Shown here: in pieces, positions 20,826-29,142 of the stretch
How the letters are laid out: each line of letters begins with the position of its first letter
Position numbering within the stretch: the first letter of the stretch is position 1
From: Gaiellasilicea sp963829845
Lineage (GTDB): Bacteria > Actinomycetota > Thermoleophilia > Gaiellales > Gaiellaceae
Direction: 5' to 3'
Assembly (NCBI GenBank): GCA_963829845.1
Contig: CAWHKD010000002.1
Span: forward strand, 1-29,154
Length of the DNA: 29,154 bases
Made by a program: the position numbers and the translations under genes
Notes under the pieces: generated by a model
Database searches by the model: none
Seen by the model: the letters and a program-made list of their open reading frames with translations, nothing else
What the model was told of the DNA's origin: nothing

Positions 20826-22090
20826 GCCTCGGCTCCGTCGTAGAGGTCGGGGTCGAAGCGCAGATCCTGGTGGTGCAGCTTGTGACCGAGCTTGTCGCGC
20901 TTCGTGTCGAGGTAGCGCCGGTTCTCGTTGTTGGGCTCGACGACGATCGGCTCCTGGGCGACGACCTCGAGCCCGAAGCCGGCGATCCCGGAGATCTTCT
21001 TCGGGTTGTTCGTGAGCACCCGGATCGTCGAGAGGCCGAGGTCGGCGAGGATCTGCGAGCCGATCCCGTACTCGCGCTGGTCGGCCGCGAAGCCGAGCCG
21101 GAGGTTCGCCTCGACGGTGTCGAGACCCTGCTCCTGCAGCTCGTACGCCCTCAGCTTGTTGAGCAGGCCGATCCCGCGACCCTCCTGCGCGAGGTACAGC
21201 AGCACGCCCTTCCCTTCCTGCTCGATCCTGGCGAGCGCGAGCTCGAGCTGCTCGCCGCAGTCGCACTTGAGCGAGTGGAAGACGTCGCCCGTGAGGCACT
21301 CGGAGTGGACGCGCACGAGCACGTCCTCCTCGCCGTCGACCTGACCCTTCACGAGCGCGACATGGTGCTTACCGGTCAGCGTCTCGCGGAACGCGACCGC
21401 CGTGAACTTGCCGTACGCCGTCGGCAGGGTGACCGAGGTGACCCGCTCGACGAGCTTCTCGTGGCGGCGCCGGTACTCGATCAAGTCCGCGACCGTGATC
21501 ATCCGGAGGCCGTGCGTGGCGCAGTAGTCGACGAGATCGGGGACGCGGGCCATCGTCCCGTCGTCCTTCATGATCTCGCACACGACACCTGCCGGGATCA
21601 CGCCCGCGAGCCGCGCCAGGTCGACCGCGGCCTCCGTCTGGCCGGAGCGCTGCAGCACGCCGCCGCGCCGCGCGCGGAGCGGGAAGATGTGGCCCGGCTG
21701 GACGAGGTCGCGCGGCCCCGAGGACGGGTCGACGGCGACCTGGATCGTGTGCGCGCGGTCGTGAGCCGAGATGCCGGTGGTGACGCCCTCTCGCGCCTCG
21801 ACCGTGACGGTGAAGGCGGTGCCGAACGGCGTCTCGTTCTGGTCGGTCATCTGCCGCAGCCCGAGCTCGTCGCAGCGCTCCTCGGTCAGGCAGAGGCAGA
21901 CGAGCCCGCGTGCGTGCGTGACCATGAAGTTGACGGCCTCGGGCGTCGCGAACTGGGCCGCGATCGTGAGGTCGCCCTCGTTCTCGCGATCCTCGTCGTC
22001 GACGACGACCACGAAGCGGCCGGCGCGGATGTCCTCGATCGCCTCCTCGACGGTGGCGAACGGGCTTGCGGCGCGCGTGTCTGCGGTCAT
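20822..22090 (-). CDS. ribBA: Bifunctional DHBP synthase / GTP cyclohydrolase II
   Basis: The N-terminal half makes 3,4-dihydroxy-2-butanone 4-phosphate from ribulose 5-phosphate; the C-terminal half opens GTP, the first committed step of the other branch. Residues 1-210 are the RibB domain, with VVVDDEDRENEGDL near 28-41 and the EIMKDDGTMAR site. Residues from about 215 are RibA, with the zinc-binding CLTGDVFHSLKCDCGEQL, the YLAQEGRGIGLLNKL segment and LTNNPKKISGI. The 422 residues are the normal length. ATG at 22090 is 2 bases after the ribE stop. Ribulose 5-phosphate is also the substrate of the Rpe encoded upstream in the same operon. Confidence 0.97.
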   Translation of the reverse strand: MTADTRAASPFATVEEAIEDIRAGRFVVVVDDEDRENEGDLTIAAQFATPEAVNFMVTHARGLVCLCLTEERCDELGLRQMTDQNETPFGTAFTVTVEAREGVTTGISAHDRAHTIQVAVDPSSGPRDLVQPGHIFPLRARRGGVLQRSGQTEAAVDLARLAGVIPAGVVCEIMKDDGTMARVPDLVDYCATHGLRMITVADLIEYRRRHEKLVERVTSVTLPTAYGKFTAVAFRETLTGKHHVALVKGQVDGEEDVLVRVHSECLTGDVFHSLKCDCGEQLELALARIEQEGKGVLLYLAQEGRGIGLLNKLRAYELQEQGLDTVEANLRLGFAADQREYGIGSQILADLGLSTIRVLTNNPKKISGIAGFGLEVVAQEPIVVEPNNENRRYLDTKRDKLGHKLHHQDLRFDPDLYDGAEA

Positions 22091-22092
22091 CG

Positions 22093-22659
22093 TCACCGGG
22101 GCATCGTACCGGGGAGGAGTTTCTCGACGTACTTGGCGAGCACGTCGATCTCGAGGTTGACCAGGCTGTCGGCCGCGAGCTCGGAGAGGGTCGTCTCCGC
22201 AAGCGTATGCGGGATCAGCGCGACCTCGAAGCCGGTCCCGTCGACGGCGGCGACGGTCAGCGAGACGCCCTCGAGCGCCACCGATCCCTTCTCGACGAGA
22301 TAGCGGAGGAGCTCGGCCGGAGGCTCGACGCGCGCGCGGACGCCGTCCGCCTCCGGCGTGACCGAGACGATGCGGCCAACCCCGTCGACGTGGCCTTGGA
22401 CGTAGTGGCCGCCGAGCGGCTCGCCGACCCGCAGTGACGGCTCCAGGTTGACCTGTGCTCCAAAAGGCTTCACACGGTCGCGCGTCTCCGGCACGACATC
22501 GAACGCGAGTTCTCCGCCGCCCCTCTCGACGACGGTCAAGCAGACGCCGTCGATCGAGACCGAGGCGCCGAGCTCCGCCTGCAGCCCTGTCTCGACGACG
22601 AGCCTGCCGCCCTCGAAGGACGCGACCTTTGCCACCTCTCGCACCAGCCCGGTGAACAT
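22093..22659 (-). CDS. ribE: Riboflavin synthase alpha chain
   Basis: This enzyme dismutates two lumazine molecules into riboflavin, the last step. The start MFTGLVREVAKV is invariant in the family. The protein is two similar lumazine-binding barrels: the first with SVSIDGVCLTVVERG and FDVVPETRDR, the second with HYVQGHVDGVGRI, GSVALEGVSLTVAAVDG and FEVALIPHTLAETTL. Its 188 residues are slightly below the usual 200. It lies 9 bases after ribD and 2 bases before ribBA. Confidence 0.96.
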   Translation of the reverse strand: MFTGLVREVAKVASFEGGRLVVETGLQAELGASVSIDGVCLTVVERGGGELAFDVVPETRDRVKPFGAQVNLEPSLRVGEPLGGHYVQGHVDGVGRIVSVTPEADGVRARVEPPAELLRYLVEKGSVALEGVSLTVAAVDGTGFEVALIPHTLAETTLSELAADSLVNLEIDVLAKYVEKLLPGTMPR

Positions 22660-22668
22660 GATGGGAGG

Positions 22669-23604
22669 TTACGGCTCCCGGAGGTAGGCCTCGAGCAGGA
22701 CGTCCTCGCCGACCTGCCTGCTCGCCAGATGTGAGAGCCGGAGCGGGCCGGCCAAGCCGGGGACGAAGAACGGGCCTTCGCCCGAGAGCGTCGGCGCGAC
22801 GAAGAGGAGCAGCTTGTCGACGAGCCCGGCCTCGAGAAACGCGCGCGCGAGCGTCGGGCCTCCCTCGAGCAGCAGCGACTGGACGCCGTCGTCGGCGAGC
22901 GCGCGCAGCTCGTCTTCGAGCGCGCCGCTGCGCAGCTCCAGCTCCGAGCCCTCGGGGAGCGGCCCGCTCCCGAACGCGAGCCGGCGCGGCTGGCGCGGCG
23001 CATCGACGTCGCGCGCGTCGAGCCGCGGGCTCTCGAGCCGGACCGTGCCCATCCCGACCGCGACGGCGTCGGAGGCGGCACGAAGCTCGTGCACGAGCCG
23101 GCGCGACTCCTCGCCAGAGACCCAGCGCTCGCCGGGGACGGTGACGCGGCCGTCGAGCGTGGCCGCGGCCTTGTAGACCACGAACGGCCGCCCGAGCGAC
23201 GTCCAGGTGCGCCACGCCTCGTTCTGGCGCCGTGCGGCGGCGCTGTCCGCCAGCTCAGTCTCGATCCCCTGCTCTTGCAGCCGCGCGAGCCCGCCGCCAG
23301 CGTCCGGATTCGGGTCGAGCGAACCCGCGACGACGTGCGTAATCCCGGCGGCGAGGACGGCGTCGACGCAGGGCGGCGTCGTCCCGTGGTGGGCGCACGG
23401 CTCCATCGTCACGTAGAGCGTCGCGCCGCGCGCGCGCTCACCCGCCGCCGCCAGCGCGACGACCTCCCCGTGGCGCCCGTCCGCCTCGGTCGCCCCCTCG
23501 CCGACGATCTCGCCGCCGGCGACGACGACTGCGCCGATCGTCGGCTTCGGATACGCCCTGCCGTCGGCTTCCGCGGCGAGCTCGAGGGCCCGCTCCATGG
23601 TCAT
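22669..23604 (-). CDS. ribD: Riboflavin biosynthesis deaminase/reductase RibD
   Basis: RibD deaminates the pyrimidine ring and then reduces the ribosyl side chain in riboflavin synthesis. The deaminase part has KPTIGAVVVAGGEIVGEG, the zinc site H45-G-E47 (many homologues have H-A-E) and LYVTMEPCAHHGTTPPC with C70 and C79; the usual Arg of GRTPPC is Thr here. The reductase part includes KAAATLDGRV, then SGEESRRLVHELRA and SLLLEGGPTLARAFLEAGLVD. At 311 residues it is shorter than the common 340-370, mainly in the reductase half. ATG 23604 overlaps the rpe stop (ATGA). Confidence 0.94.
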   Translation of the reverse strand: MTMERALELAAEADGRAYPKPTIGAVVVAGGEIVGEGATEADGRHGEVVALAAAGERARGATLYVTMEPCAHHGTTPPCVDAVLAAGITHVVAGSLDPNPDAGGGLARLQEQGIETELADSAAARRQNEAWRTWTSLGRPFVVYKAAATLDGRVTVPGERWVSGEESRRLVHELRAASDAVAVGMGTVRLESPRLDARDVDAPRQPRRLAFGSGPLPEGSELELRSGALEDELRALADDGVQSLLLEGGPTLARAFLEAGLVDKLLLFVAPTLSGEGPFFVPGLAGPLRLSHLASRQVGEDVLLEAYLREP

Positions 23605-24275
23605 GCCAGCGCTTGTACCAGCCGCCGGTAAGCCCGCGGCAGGTCGTCGAAGCCGAAGATGCCGGTGCCGACGACGAGCAGGTCGGCTCCCGCCTCGTGC
23701 GCGGCGCGCACGTTTTCCGCCTTGACGCCGCCGTCCACCTGGACGAAGCAGTCGACCAGCTCGCGCGTGCGCGCGATCCGCTCGTACGCGTCCTCCATGA
23801 ACTCCTGGCCGGAGTAGCCGGGCTTGATCGACATGCAGAGGCAGAGATCGGCGCCCTGATTCGCCGCCTCGGCAGCCTCCTCGACCGGCGTCTCGGGGTT
23901 GAACGCGACCCCTGCCTCGAGCCCGTGCTCCCGCGCCTGCGCGATCACTGGGCCGGCGTCGTCGACAACCTCGACGTGGAAGGTGACGCTGTCGGCGCCT
24001 GACTCGGCGAGCTCCTGGAAGTGGTGCGCGGGGTCGTCGACCATCAGATGACAGTCGATCCGGCCGCCGAGGTCGTGGATGTGCGGCGCGATCGAGCGCA
24101 GCACGACAGGGCCGATCGTCACCGGTGGGACGAAGTGGCCGTCGCCGATATCGAAGTGGAAGATGCGGGCGTCGGAGTGCGCGAGCTGCTGAATCTGCTC
24201 GCCGAGCCGCCAGAAGTCCGCCGCGTAGAGCGACGGCTCGATCTCGACCGTCCGCACCCAGTCGCGCCACGACAC
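23601..24275 (-). CDS. rpe: Ribulose-phosphate 3-epimerase
   Basis: Rpe interconverts ribulose 5-phosphate and xylulose 5-phosphate. The TIM-barrel signatures are all visible: EPSLYAADFWRLGEQI, the metal-site strand FHFDIGDGHFVPPVTIGP, CHLMVDDPAHHF, LCMSIKPGYSGQEF and VQVDGGVKAENV. The GTG start at 24275 gives 224 residues, the family norm. It lies 9 bases after rsmB and overlaps ribD. Since ribulose 5-phosphate is a precursor of riboflavin, its place before the rib genes makes metabolic sense, though the order may simply be inherited from the actinobacterial rsmB-rpe-ribD layout. Confidence 0.95.
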   Translation of the reverse strand: MSWRDWVRTVEIEPSLYAADFWRLGEQIQQLAHSDARIFHFDIGDGHFVPPVTIGPVVLRSIAPHIHDLGGRIDCHLMVDDPAHHFQELAESGADSVTFHVEVVDDAGPVIAQAREHGLEAGVAFNPETPVEEAAEAANQGADLCLCMSIKPGYSGQEFMEDAYERIARTRELVDCFVQVDGGVKAENVRAAHEAGADLLVVGTGIFGFDDLPRAYRRLVQALA

Positions 24276-24284
24276 AGGACGATC

Positions 24285-25493
24285 CTATGCGCGCAGCCGG
24301 GCGATGAAGAAGCCGCTCGTGCCGTGCACGTGCGGCAGCGTCTGCAGGAATTCCGGCCGCCTCGGATGCCGGAACTGCGCCCACCCCTCGATCGGCTCGA
24401 TCGCGAGACCGGACGCGTCGACGACGGCCTCCGACTCGTCGGCATTGATCGTGCAGACTGAGTAGACGATCGTGCCGCCGGAGCGGACGCGTTCGGCCGC
24501 CGCCCGCAGGAGCTCGAGCTGGAGCTCGGGGAGCGGCTCCGAGCGCCAGCGCAGGTCGGGGCGGGCGGCGAGAACGCCGAGACCGGAGCAGGGCGCGTCG
24601 ACGAGTGCGCGATCGAAGCCCGTCAGCTCGGGCGGCAGCGCGCGGCCGTCGGCGTGGACAACGCGCACCTGCTCCGCGCCGAGCCGCCGGACGTTCTCCT
24701 CCAGCTCGCGTGCGCGGGCTTCGTTCGCCTCGACCGCGGTCACCTCCCCGGCAAGCATCGTCGCTTTGCCACCAGGCGCCGCGCAGAGGTCGAGGACGCG
24801 CTCGCCGGCCTGTGAGCCGGTGACGAGCCCAGCGAGTTGCGAGCCTCTGCTCTGCGGCCAGATCTCGCCCCTTTGCAGGGCTTTCTCGTCCACCCGCTCG
24901 ACTTCGTACGCGCTCGGGATGTCCGTCGTGGCCCCGTCCGGGGCGGGGCCGCGGACATGCCTGACGACGGTAGGAGGTGGTCCGTTCTGCGCCCGCATCA
25001 GCGCCAGCGCCGCCTCCTCGCCGAGATCGCGGCGCCAGACGTCCCAGATCCAGTCGGGGTAGGAGTGCTTGAGCGGGCCCTCCGGCAGCGCCGCCAGCAG
25101 CCCCTGGATCCCGTCGCCGACGCGGCGGAGCACCGCATTCGTGAACGGGACTGCCCGTTCCAGCCGAGCGCGGCGGACGAGCTCGACCGACTCGTTGACG
25201 GCCGCGTAGCGGGGGACACCGCCGAGGAAGCCGAGCTGATACGCACCGAGACGGAGCGCTGCGAGCACCGGCGCGTCGAGCTTCCGGACGGGCCGCTTCC
25301 CGAGCGTCTCGATCGCGTGGTCGAGCGTTCGCACCCGCTGCACCGTCCCGAACGCGAGCTGACGCGCAAGCGCACGGTCTCGGTCGTCGAGCCGATCGGA
25401 TGCTGAGCGAAGCGCCCGGTCCGCGTAGGCGTCCTCCTCGAAGACGCGCCTGATCACCTCGTACGCGGCCGCGCGGGCAGGCGCGACGCTCAA
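24285..25493 (-). CDS. rsmB: 16S rRNA (cytosine967-C5)-methyltransferase
   Basis: RsmB/Sun methylates C967 of 16S rRNA. The first 130 residues form the NusB-like domain (RALARQLAFGTVQRVRTLDH, then YAAVNESVELVRRA and NAVLRRVG). The methyltransferase has the SAM motif VLDLCAAPGGKATMLAG, the DAPCSGLGVLAARPDLRW block with one catalytic Cys, and VYSVCTINADESE with the second. The TTG start at 25493 overlaps the fmt stop (TTGA), the conserved fmt-rsmB coupling. At 402 residues the length is somewhat short but complete at both ends. Confidence 0.95.
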   Translation of the reverse strand: MSVAPARAAAYEVIRRVFEEDAYADRALRSASDRLDDRDRALARQLAFGTVQRVRTLDHAIETLGKRPVRKLDAPVLAALRLGAYQLGFLGGVPRYAAVNESVELVRRARLERAVPFTNAVLRRVGDGIQGLLAALPEGPLKHSYPDWIWDVWRRDLGEEAALALMRAQNGPPPTVVRHVRGPAPDGATTDIPSAYEVERVDEKALQRGEIWPQSRGSQLAGLVTGSQAGERVLDLCAAPGGKATMLAGEVTAVEANEARARELEENVRRLGAEQVRVVHADGRALPPELTGFDRALVDAPCSGLGVLAARPDLRWRSEPLPELQLELLRAAAERVRSGGTIVYSVCTINADESEAVVDASGLAIEPIEGWAQFRHPRRPEFLQTLPHVHGTSGFFIARLRA

Positions 25494-26275
25494 CGGAGAC
25501 CGCGCAGAAACGCGTCGTACGGCATCCGCTTGCCGCCTTCTGGCTGCACCTCGACCGGGACGAGCCGGCCGTTCTCGAGCCTCGCCTTCCAGATGGTGAG
25601 CCGGCGGCCGTCGAGCTCGCCGCGCGCCCCGATGTGCGGCGACAGAGCCCGGATCCGGTTCAGGCTCTCCTCCGGCCGGGAGAGGTCGAGCTCGCGGTCG
25701 CCGGCCTCGATCTTGGCGGCATACGTGGGCTCGCCCTTCTGCGGCGTGAACGCAGGCCCCGCCAGCACATCGTCCAGCAGGTCGACCGCGACCTCGGCCG
25801 CGCGCGCGTACACCGTCCCAGCATCGTCCTCGTCCGTCAGCGGGAACGAGCGCTGCGCTGCAACGGGGCCGGCGTCGAGCTCCTTCACCGTCTCGTGGAT
25901 CGTCACGCCCGTCTCCTCGTCGCCGGCGAGCAGGGCCCGCTCGACCGGCGCAGCGCCACGCCAGCGCGGCAGCAGTGACGGGTGGACGTTGAGCCAGAGC
26001 CCGCGCTCGAGCAGGCTCTCGGGGATCAGCAGGCCGTACGCGGCGACGACGACCGCGTCGCCGGGGAGCTCGAGCTCCGCGGTCGGCCGCTCCGGCTGCA
26101 GCACCGCGATCCCGAGTCGCTCGGCGACCTCCTTCGCGGGCGGCGACGCGAGCTTGCGGCCCCGCCCCGCGGGACTGTCGGGTCGGGTCAGCAGCGCCGC
26201 AACGTCGTGTCGCGCGGCGAGCCGCTCGAGCACATCGGCGCCGAACGGCGCCGTGGCGGCGACGGAGATCCTCAC
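25490..26275 (-). CDS. fmt: Methionyl-tRNA formyltransferase, short form
   Basis: Fmt adds a formyl group to initiator Met-tRNA, the partner reaction to deformylase encoded just upstream. The catalytic domain is complete: AAYGLLIPESLLERG, then LNVHPSLLPRWRGAAPVERA with N96 and H98, TGVTIHETVKELDAGPV with D134. GTG at 26275 is a good start (MRISVAATAPFGADVLERL). The protein is only 261 residues against about 310; the C-terminal tRNA-binding OB domain appears trimmed, ending in YDAFLRGLR. The stop overlaps rsmB. Confidence 0.94.
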   Translation of the reverse strand: MRISVAATAPFGADVLERLAARHDVAALLTRPDSPAGRGRKLASPPAKEVAERLGIAVLQPERPTAELELPGDAVVVAAYGLLIPESLLERGLWLNVHPSLLPRWRGAAPVERALLAGDEETGVTIHETVKELDAGPVAAQRSFPLTDEDDAGTVYARAAEVAVDLLDDVLAGPAFTPQKGEPTYAAKIEAGDRELDLSRPEESLNRIRALSPHIGARGELDGRRLTIWKARLENGRLVPVEVQPEGGKRMPYDAFLRGLR

Positions 26276-26292
26276 GAGAGGAGGCTACCCCC

Positions 26293-26318
26293 GGCCGCGA
26301 AGCAGGCCGCTTCAGGGG
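26293..26318 (-). repeat. Short dispersed hairpin motif, copy 2
   Basis: On the minus strand this begins CCCCTGAAGCGGCC and ends GCTTCGCGGCC, matching the site at 3564-3587 at about 23 of 25 aligned positions. GAAGC pairs with GCTTC, and CCCC can pair with the following GGGG. It occupies the 60-base gap between def and fmt, where it may moderate transcription or protect an RNA end. Confidence 0.55.
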
Positions 26319-26335
26319 TCTTTCACGCGAGGGAG

Positions 26336-26917
26336 TTAGAGCAAGCGCCGCAGCGTCGCGAGCGCGTCCTTGCGCGACTCGTCGTCCGTGCGCTCGAGCA
26401 TCAGCACCCCGTCGAGGTGGTCGAGCTCGTGCTGGACGACGCGTGCGTCGATCTCCTCGAGCTCGAGCTCGAGCGGGGCTCCCGTGACGTCCTGGCCCTC
26501 GATCGTCACCTCGAGCGCGCGCTCCACCGGAACGAGCACCCCCTGGAGGGACAAACAGCCCTCGTCGGCGATCTCCGTCGAGCGCGACCGCTTTGTGATC
26601 TCGGGATTGACGATCGTCGTCACGTCGTCGTCGTCCGCGAGCTGGAACACGAACAGCCGCTGGAGCACGCCGACCTGCGTCGCCGCGAGCCCGACGCCGC
26701 GGGCGTCGTGCATCAGCTGCGCCATCTTCTCGGCCAGGCGCGCGAGGTCGTCGTCGAACCGCTCCACCTCGCGTGCGCGCATCCGCAGGACCGCGTCGGG
26801 ATACTGGCGGATCTGCGCGAGCGCGAGGCGGCGACGCGCACGATCCTGCGCGTCGAGCTGCCGTTCGTCGACCTCGTCCCCGCCTTCCGGTGCCGGCGCA
26901 ATACCGCTGTCGGCCAT
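26336..26917 (-). CDS. def: Peptide deformylase
   Basis: Def removes the N-formyl group from new proteins. All three metal-site motifs are present: GVGLAATQ (74-81), EGCLS (119-123) and HELDH (163-167); the Cys and two His hold the catalytic metal. ATG at 26917 gives 193 residues including a 25-residue acidic lead (MADSGIAPAPEGGDEVDERQ). It lies 14 bases after priA and is followed by fmt, the classic def-fmt pair. Confidence 0.96.
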   Translation of the reverse strand: MADSGIAPAPEGGDEVDERQLDAQDRARRRLALAQIRQYPDAVLRMRAREVERFDDDLARLAEKMAQLMHDARGVGLAATQVGVLQRLFVFQLADDDDVTTIVNPEITKRSRSTEIADEGCLSLQGVLVPVERALEVTIEGQDVTGAPLELELEEIDARVVQHELDHLDGVLMLERTDDESRKDALATLRRLL

Positions 26918-26931
26918 GCGCGCGAGTGTAG

Positions 26932-28848
26932 TCAGACCGTCTGGGGGTCGACGTCGACGACGGCGTTGACGCCGGCGCGGCGCATCGCGGGTGCTGCGGC
27001 CGCAAGCACGCGCCCCGCCGCAGCCGCGAGCGCGCGCGGCCGATCGGTCTTCGCCACGAGCTGAGCACGGTGGCGGCCGCGCAGGCGGAGCAGCGGCGCC
27101 GGCCCGAGCAGGTCGGCGCCCTTCAGCTCGCCGTTGAGCTCGCGGAGGAGCCGCTCGGGCGCGTCCGCGTTCGTTCCCGACGCGACGATCGAGATCAGGT
27201 GCCGGAAGGGCGGATAGCCGAGCTCGCGGCGCCGGTCGAGCTCCTCCGCGAGGAAGCCGGCCACGTCGTGGCGGGCCGCGTAGCGGAGCGGCGTCGCGTC
27301 GGGCTGGAAGGTCTGCACGATCACCTTTCCCGGCGCGTCGCGTCCGCTGCGCCCGGCGAGTTGCGTCACGAGCTGGAACGTCCGCTCCTCCGCCCTGAAG
27401 TCCGGCATCGCCAGGCCCGTGTCGGCGTCGACGACCGCGGCGAGCGAGACGCCGGGAAAGTGATGACCCTTCGCGACCATCTGCGTGCCGACGAGGACGG
27501 CGCGGTCGGCCGCGGCGAAGCGGTCGAGCGCCTCGCGGAGCGCACCGGGCTTCGCAGCGGTATCCGCGTCGAGCCGGATCCGCTCGAGCTCCGGCACCCG
27601 CTTCTCGAGCTCGGCCTCGAGGCGCTGCGTGCCCGCGCCGATCCGCGCCAGCTCGGACGAGCCGCACGACGGACACGCCTCGGGGACAGCCTCCGAATAG
27701 CCGCAATGGTGGCAGTGGAGCCGCGCGTCCCCGTGCAGCGTCAGCGCGACGTCGCAGAGCCCGCAGCGCCGCGAGAGGCCGCAGGCGCGGCAGTGGATCG
27801 CAGGCACCAGGCCGCGGCGGTTCAGGAGCAGAATCGCCTTGCCGCCCTGGTCCGAGATCCGACCGAGCTCCTCGAGTAATGGGGCCGAGAGCGGGTAGCC
27901 GGCCTCACGGCGGAGATCGACGATCCTCACACTCGGCATCGGCGCCCCGAGCCGACCGCCAAGCTCGAGCCGTTCGAGCCGCTCCCAACTCTCGGGCCGC
28001 GGCGTCGCGCTGCCGTAGACGGCGACCGCTCCCTCGAGCGCCGCGCGCTTCGCCGCGACCGTACGGGCGTCGTAGCGGGGGTCGGACTCCTGCTTGTAGG
28101 ACGAGTCGTGCTCCTCGTCGATGCAGATCAGGCCGAGGTTCGGCACCGGCGCGAAGACGGCGGAGCGCGCGCCGACGACAACAGGTGCTTCCCCGGCGAC
28201 GATGCGTTCGCGCTCGTCGCGGCGCTCCGCGTCGGTGAGGCCCGAGTGCAGGACCGCGATCCGGTCGCCGAAGCGGGCCTGGAAGCGACCCAGCGTCTGG
28301 GGCGTCAGGGCGATCTCCGGGACGAGCACGATCGCGCCCTTGCCCCGCTCGAGCGCGGCTCCGCACGCCTGCAGGTAGACCTCGGTCTTGCCGCTGCCGG
28401 TCGCGCCGGCGAGCAGCAGGTGCGCGCCGGGGCCGTCGATCGCCTCCACGATCCGCGACACCGCCCGCTCCTGCGCCTCCGTCAGCCGGGCAGGCTCGGC
28501 CTCGCCGGCCATGCCCGCGCCCGTCGGACGCCGTTCCCCGCGCCTGGCCCTCAGCTTGGGTGCGACGAGCTCGAGAGCCCGCGCGGGGGTCGAGCCGTAG
28601 TAGTCGGCGAGCCAGAGGGCGAGATCGACGAGCGCCGGCGGCAGCTGGTAGAGGACGCTCTCGATCGGCGCCGGCTCGACGCCGGGCGGTGCGGCGACTC
28701 CTGTCTCGACGACGACGCCCCGTGCCGCGGAGCGGCCGAAGCGGATCGAGACGACCGCGCCGATGCCGACGTCGCCAGGAACCTCGTACGTGAACGGGCG
28801 CGCGACGGCGCGGGACGAGACAAGCGGATAGATCTCTGCGAGGGCCAC
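26932..28848 (-). CDS. priA: Primosomal protein N' (PriA)
   Basis: PriA restarts stalled replication forks in many bacteria. The 638-residue protein has the N-terminal DNA-binding part (ALAEIYPLVSSRAVARPFTY), Walker A LLAGATGSGKTEVYLQ, the DEEHDSSYKQ box and a zinc region with eight cysteines (CRACGL, CGLC, CHHCGY, CPSCGS), then GTQMVAKGHHFPGV and the QVAGRAGR-type motif as TQLAGRSGRD. GTG at 28848 is chosen because the family begins with this phrase; upstream residues would overlap the divergent ORF. In Actinobacteria PriA often has degenerate helicase motifs, but here the motifs look intact. It is the first gene of the priA-def-fmt-rsmB run. Confidence 0.96.
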   Translation of the reverse strand: MALAEIYPLVSSRAVARPFTYEVPGDVGIGAVVSIRFGRSAARGVVVETGVAAPPGVEPAPIESVLYQLPPALVDLALWLADYYGSTPARALELVAPKLRARRGERRPTGAGMAGEAEPARLTEAQERAVSRIVEAIDGPGAHLLLAGATGSGKTEVYLQACGAALERGKGAIVLVPEIALTPQTLGRFQARFGDRIAVLHSGLTDAERRDERERIVAGEAPVVVGARSAVFAPVPNLGLICIDEEHDSSYKQESDPRYDARTVAAKRAALEGAVAVYGSATPRPESWERLERLELGGRLGAPMPSVRIVDLRREAGYPLSAPLLEELGRISDQGGKAILLLNRRGLVPAIHCRACGLSRRCGLCDVALTLHGDARLHCHHCGYSEAVPEACPSCGSSELARIGAGTQRLEAELEKRVPELERIRLDADTAAKPGALREALDRFAAADRAVLVGTQMVAKGHHFPGVSLAAVVDADTGLAMPDFRAEERTFQLVTQLAGRSGRDAPGKVIVQTFQPDATPLRYAARHDVAGFLAEELDRRRELGYPPFRHLISIVASGTNADAPERLLRELNGELKGADLLGPAPLLRLRGRHRAQLVAKTDRPRALAAAAGRVLAAAAPAMRRAGVNAVVDVDPQTV

Positions 28849-28876
28849 GTGATCACCGTAACGGCGCCGGTGGTCG

Positions 28877-28894
28877 TGTAAGGTGGTCCTTACA
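28877..28894. promoter_or_regulatory. 18-base dyad just before the ABC remnant start
   Basis: TGTAAGG, four bases, CCTTACA: an exact 7-bp inverted repeat ending on the A of the start codon at 28894, in the divergent space next to priA. Such dyads are typical operator sites. The gene it would control resembles a ferric-iron-type ABC ATPase, so a metal regulator is conceivable, but the sequence does not match a consensus I can name with confidence. Confidence 0.45.
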
Positions 28895-29142
28895 TGGCGT
28901 GCGGGATGATTTGCTGCCACGGCGTCGCGAAGCGCTATGGCGCCGTGCAGGCCGTGGACCACGCCCGATTCTGCGTCGAGCGCGGCGAGTTCGTCGCCCT
29001 GCTCGGGCCGTCCGGTTGCGGCCACGTGGTCGGCGCCTACGGTGACGCCGCGCCGGCAGCTCTGCTCCTGATCGCGGTCTCTGCACCGCTTGTCTACGGG
29101 CTCTCCGCGCGACGCGCCTGGGAGCTCGGCGCACCCGGCTAA
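28894..29142 (+). pseudogene. Chimeric remnant: ABC ATPase start joined to a permease-like tail
   Basis: The 82-codon ORF starts like a ferric/spermidine-type ABC ATPase (CHGVAKRYGAVQAVDHARF, then VERGEFVALLGPSGCG), stopping inside Walker A just before the essential Lys-Thr/Ser. It then continues in frame with a hydrophobic segment (AAPAALLLIAVSAPLVYGLS) and ends ARRAWELGAPG, which looks like the tail of a membrane permease. A single deletion from the ATPase gene into a downstream permease gene would give exactly this. No working ATPase can result. The TAA at 29142 is 9 bases before an ATG at 29152 that may open the next gene. A misassembly could give the same picture. Confidence 0.6.

Noticed and set aside
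20756..22303. Long plus-strand open frame opposite ribBA
   Set aside because: Same reason: the minus strand codes for an unmistakable RibBA and the antisense product has no recognisable features.
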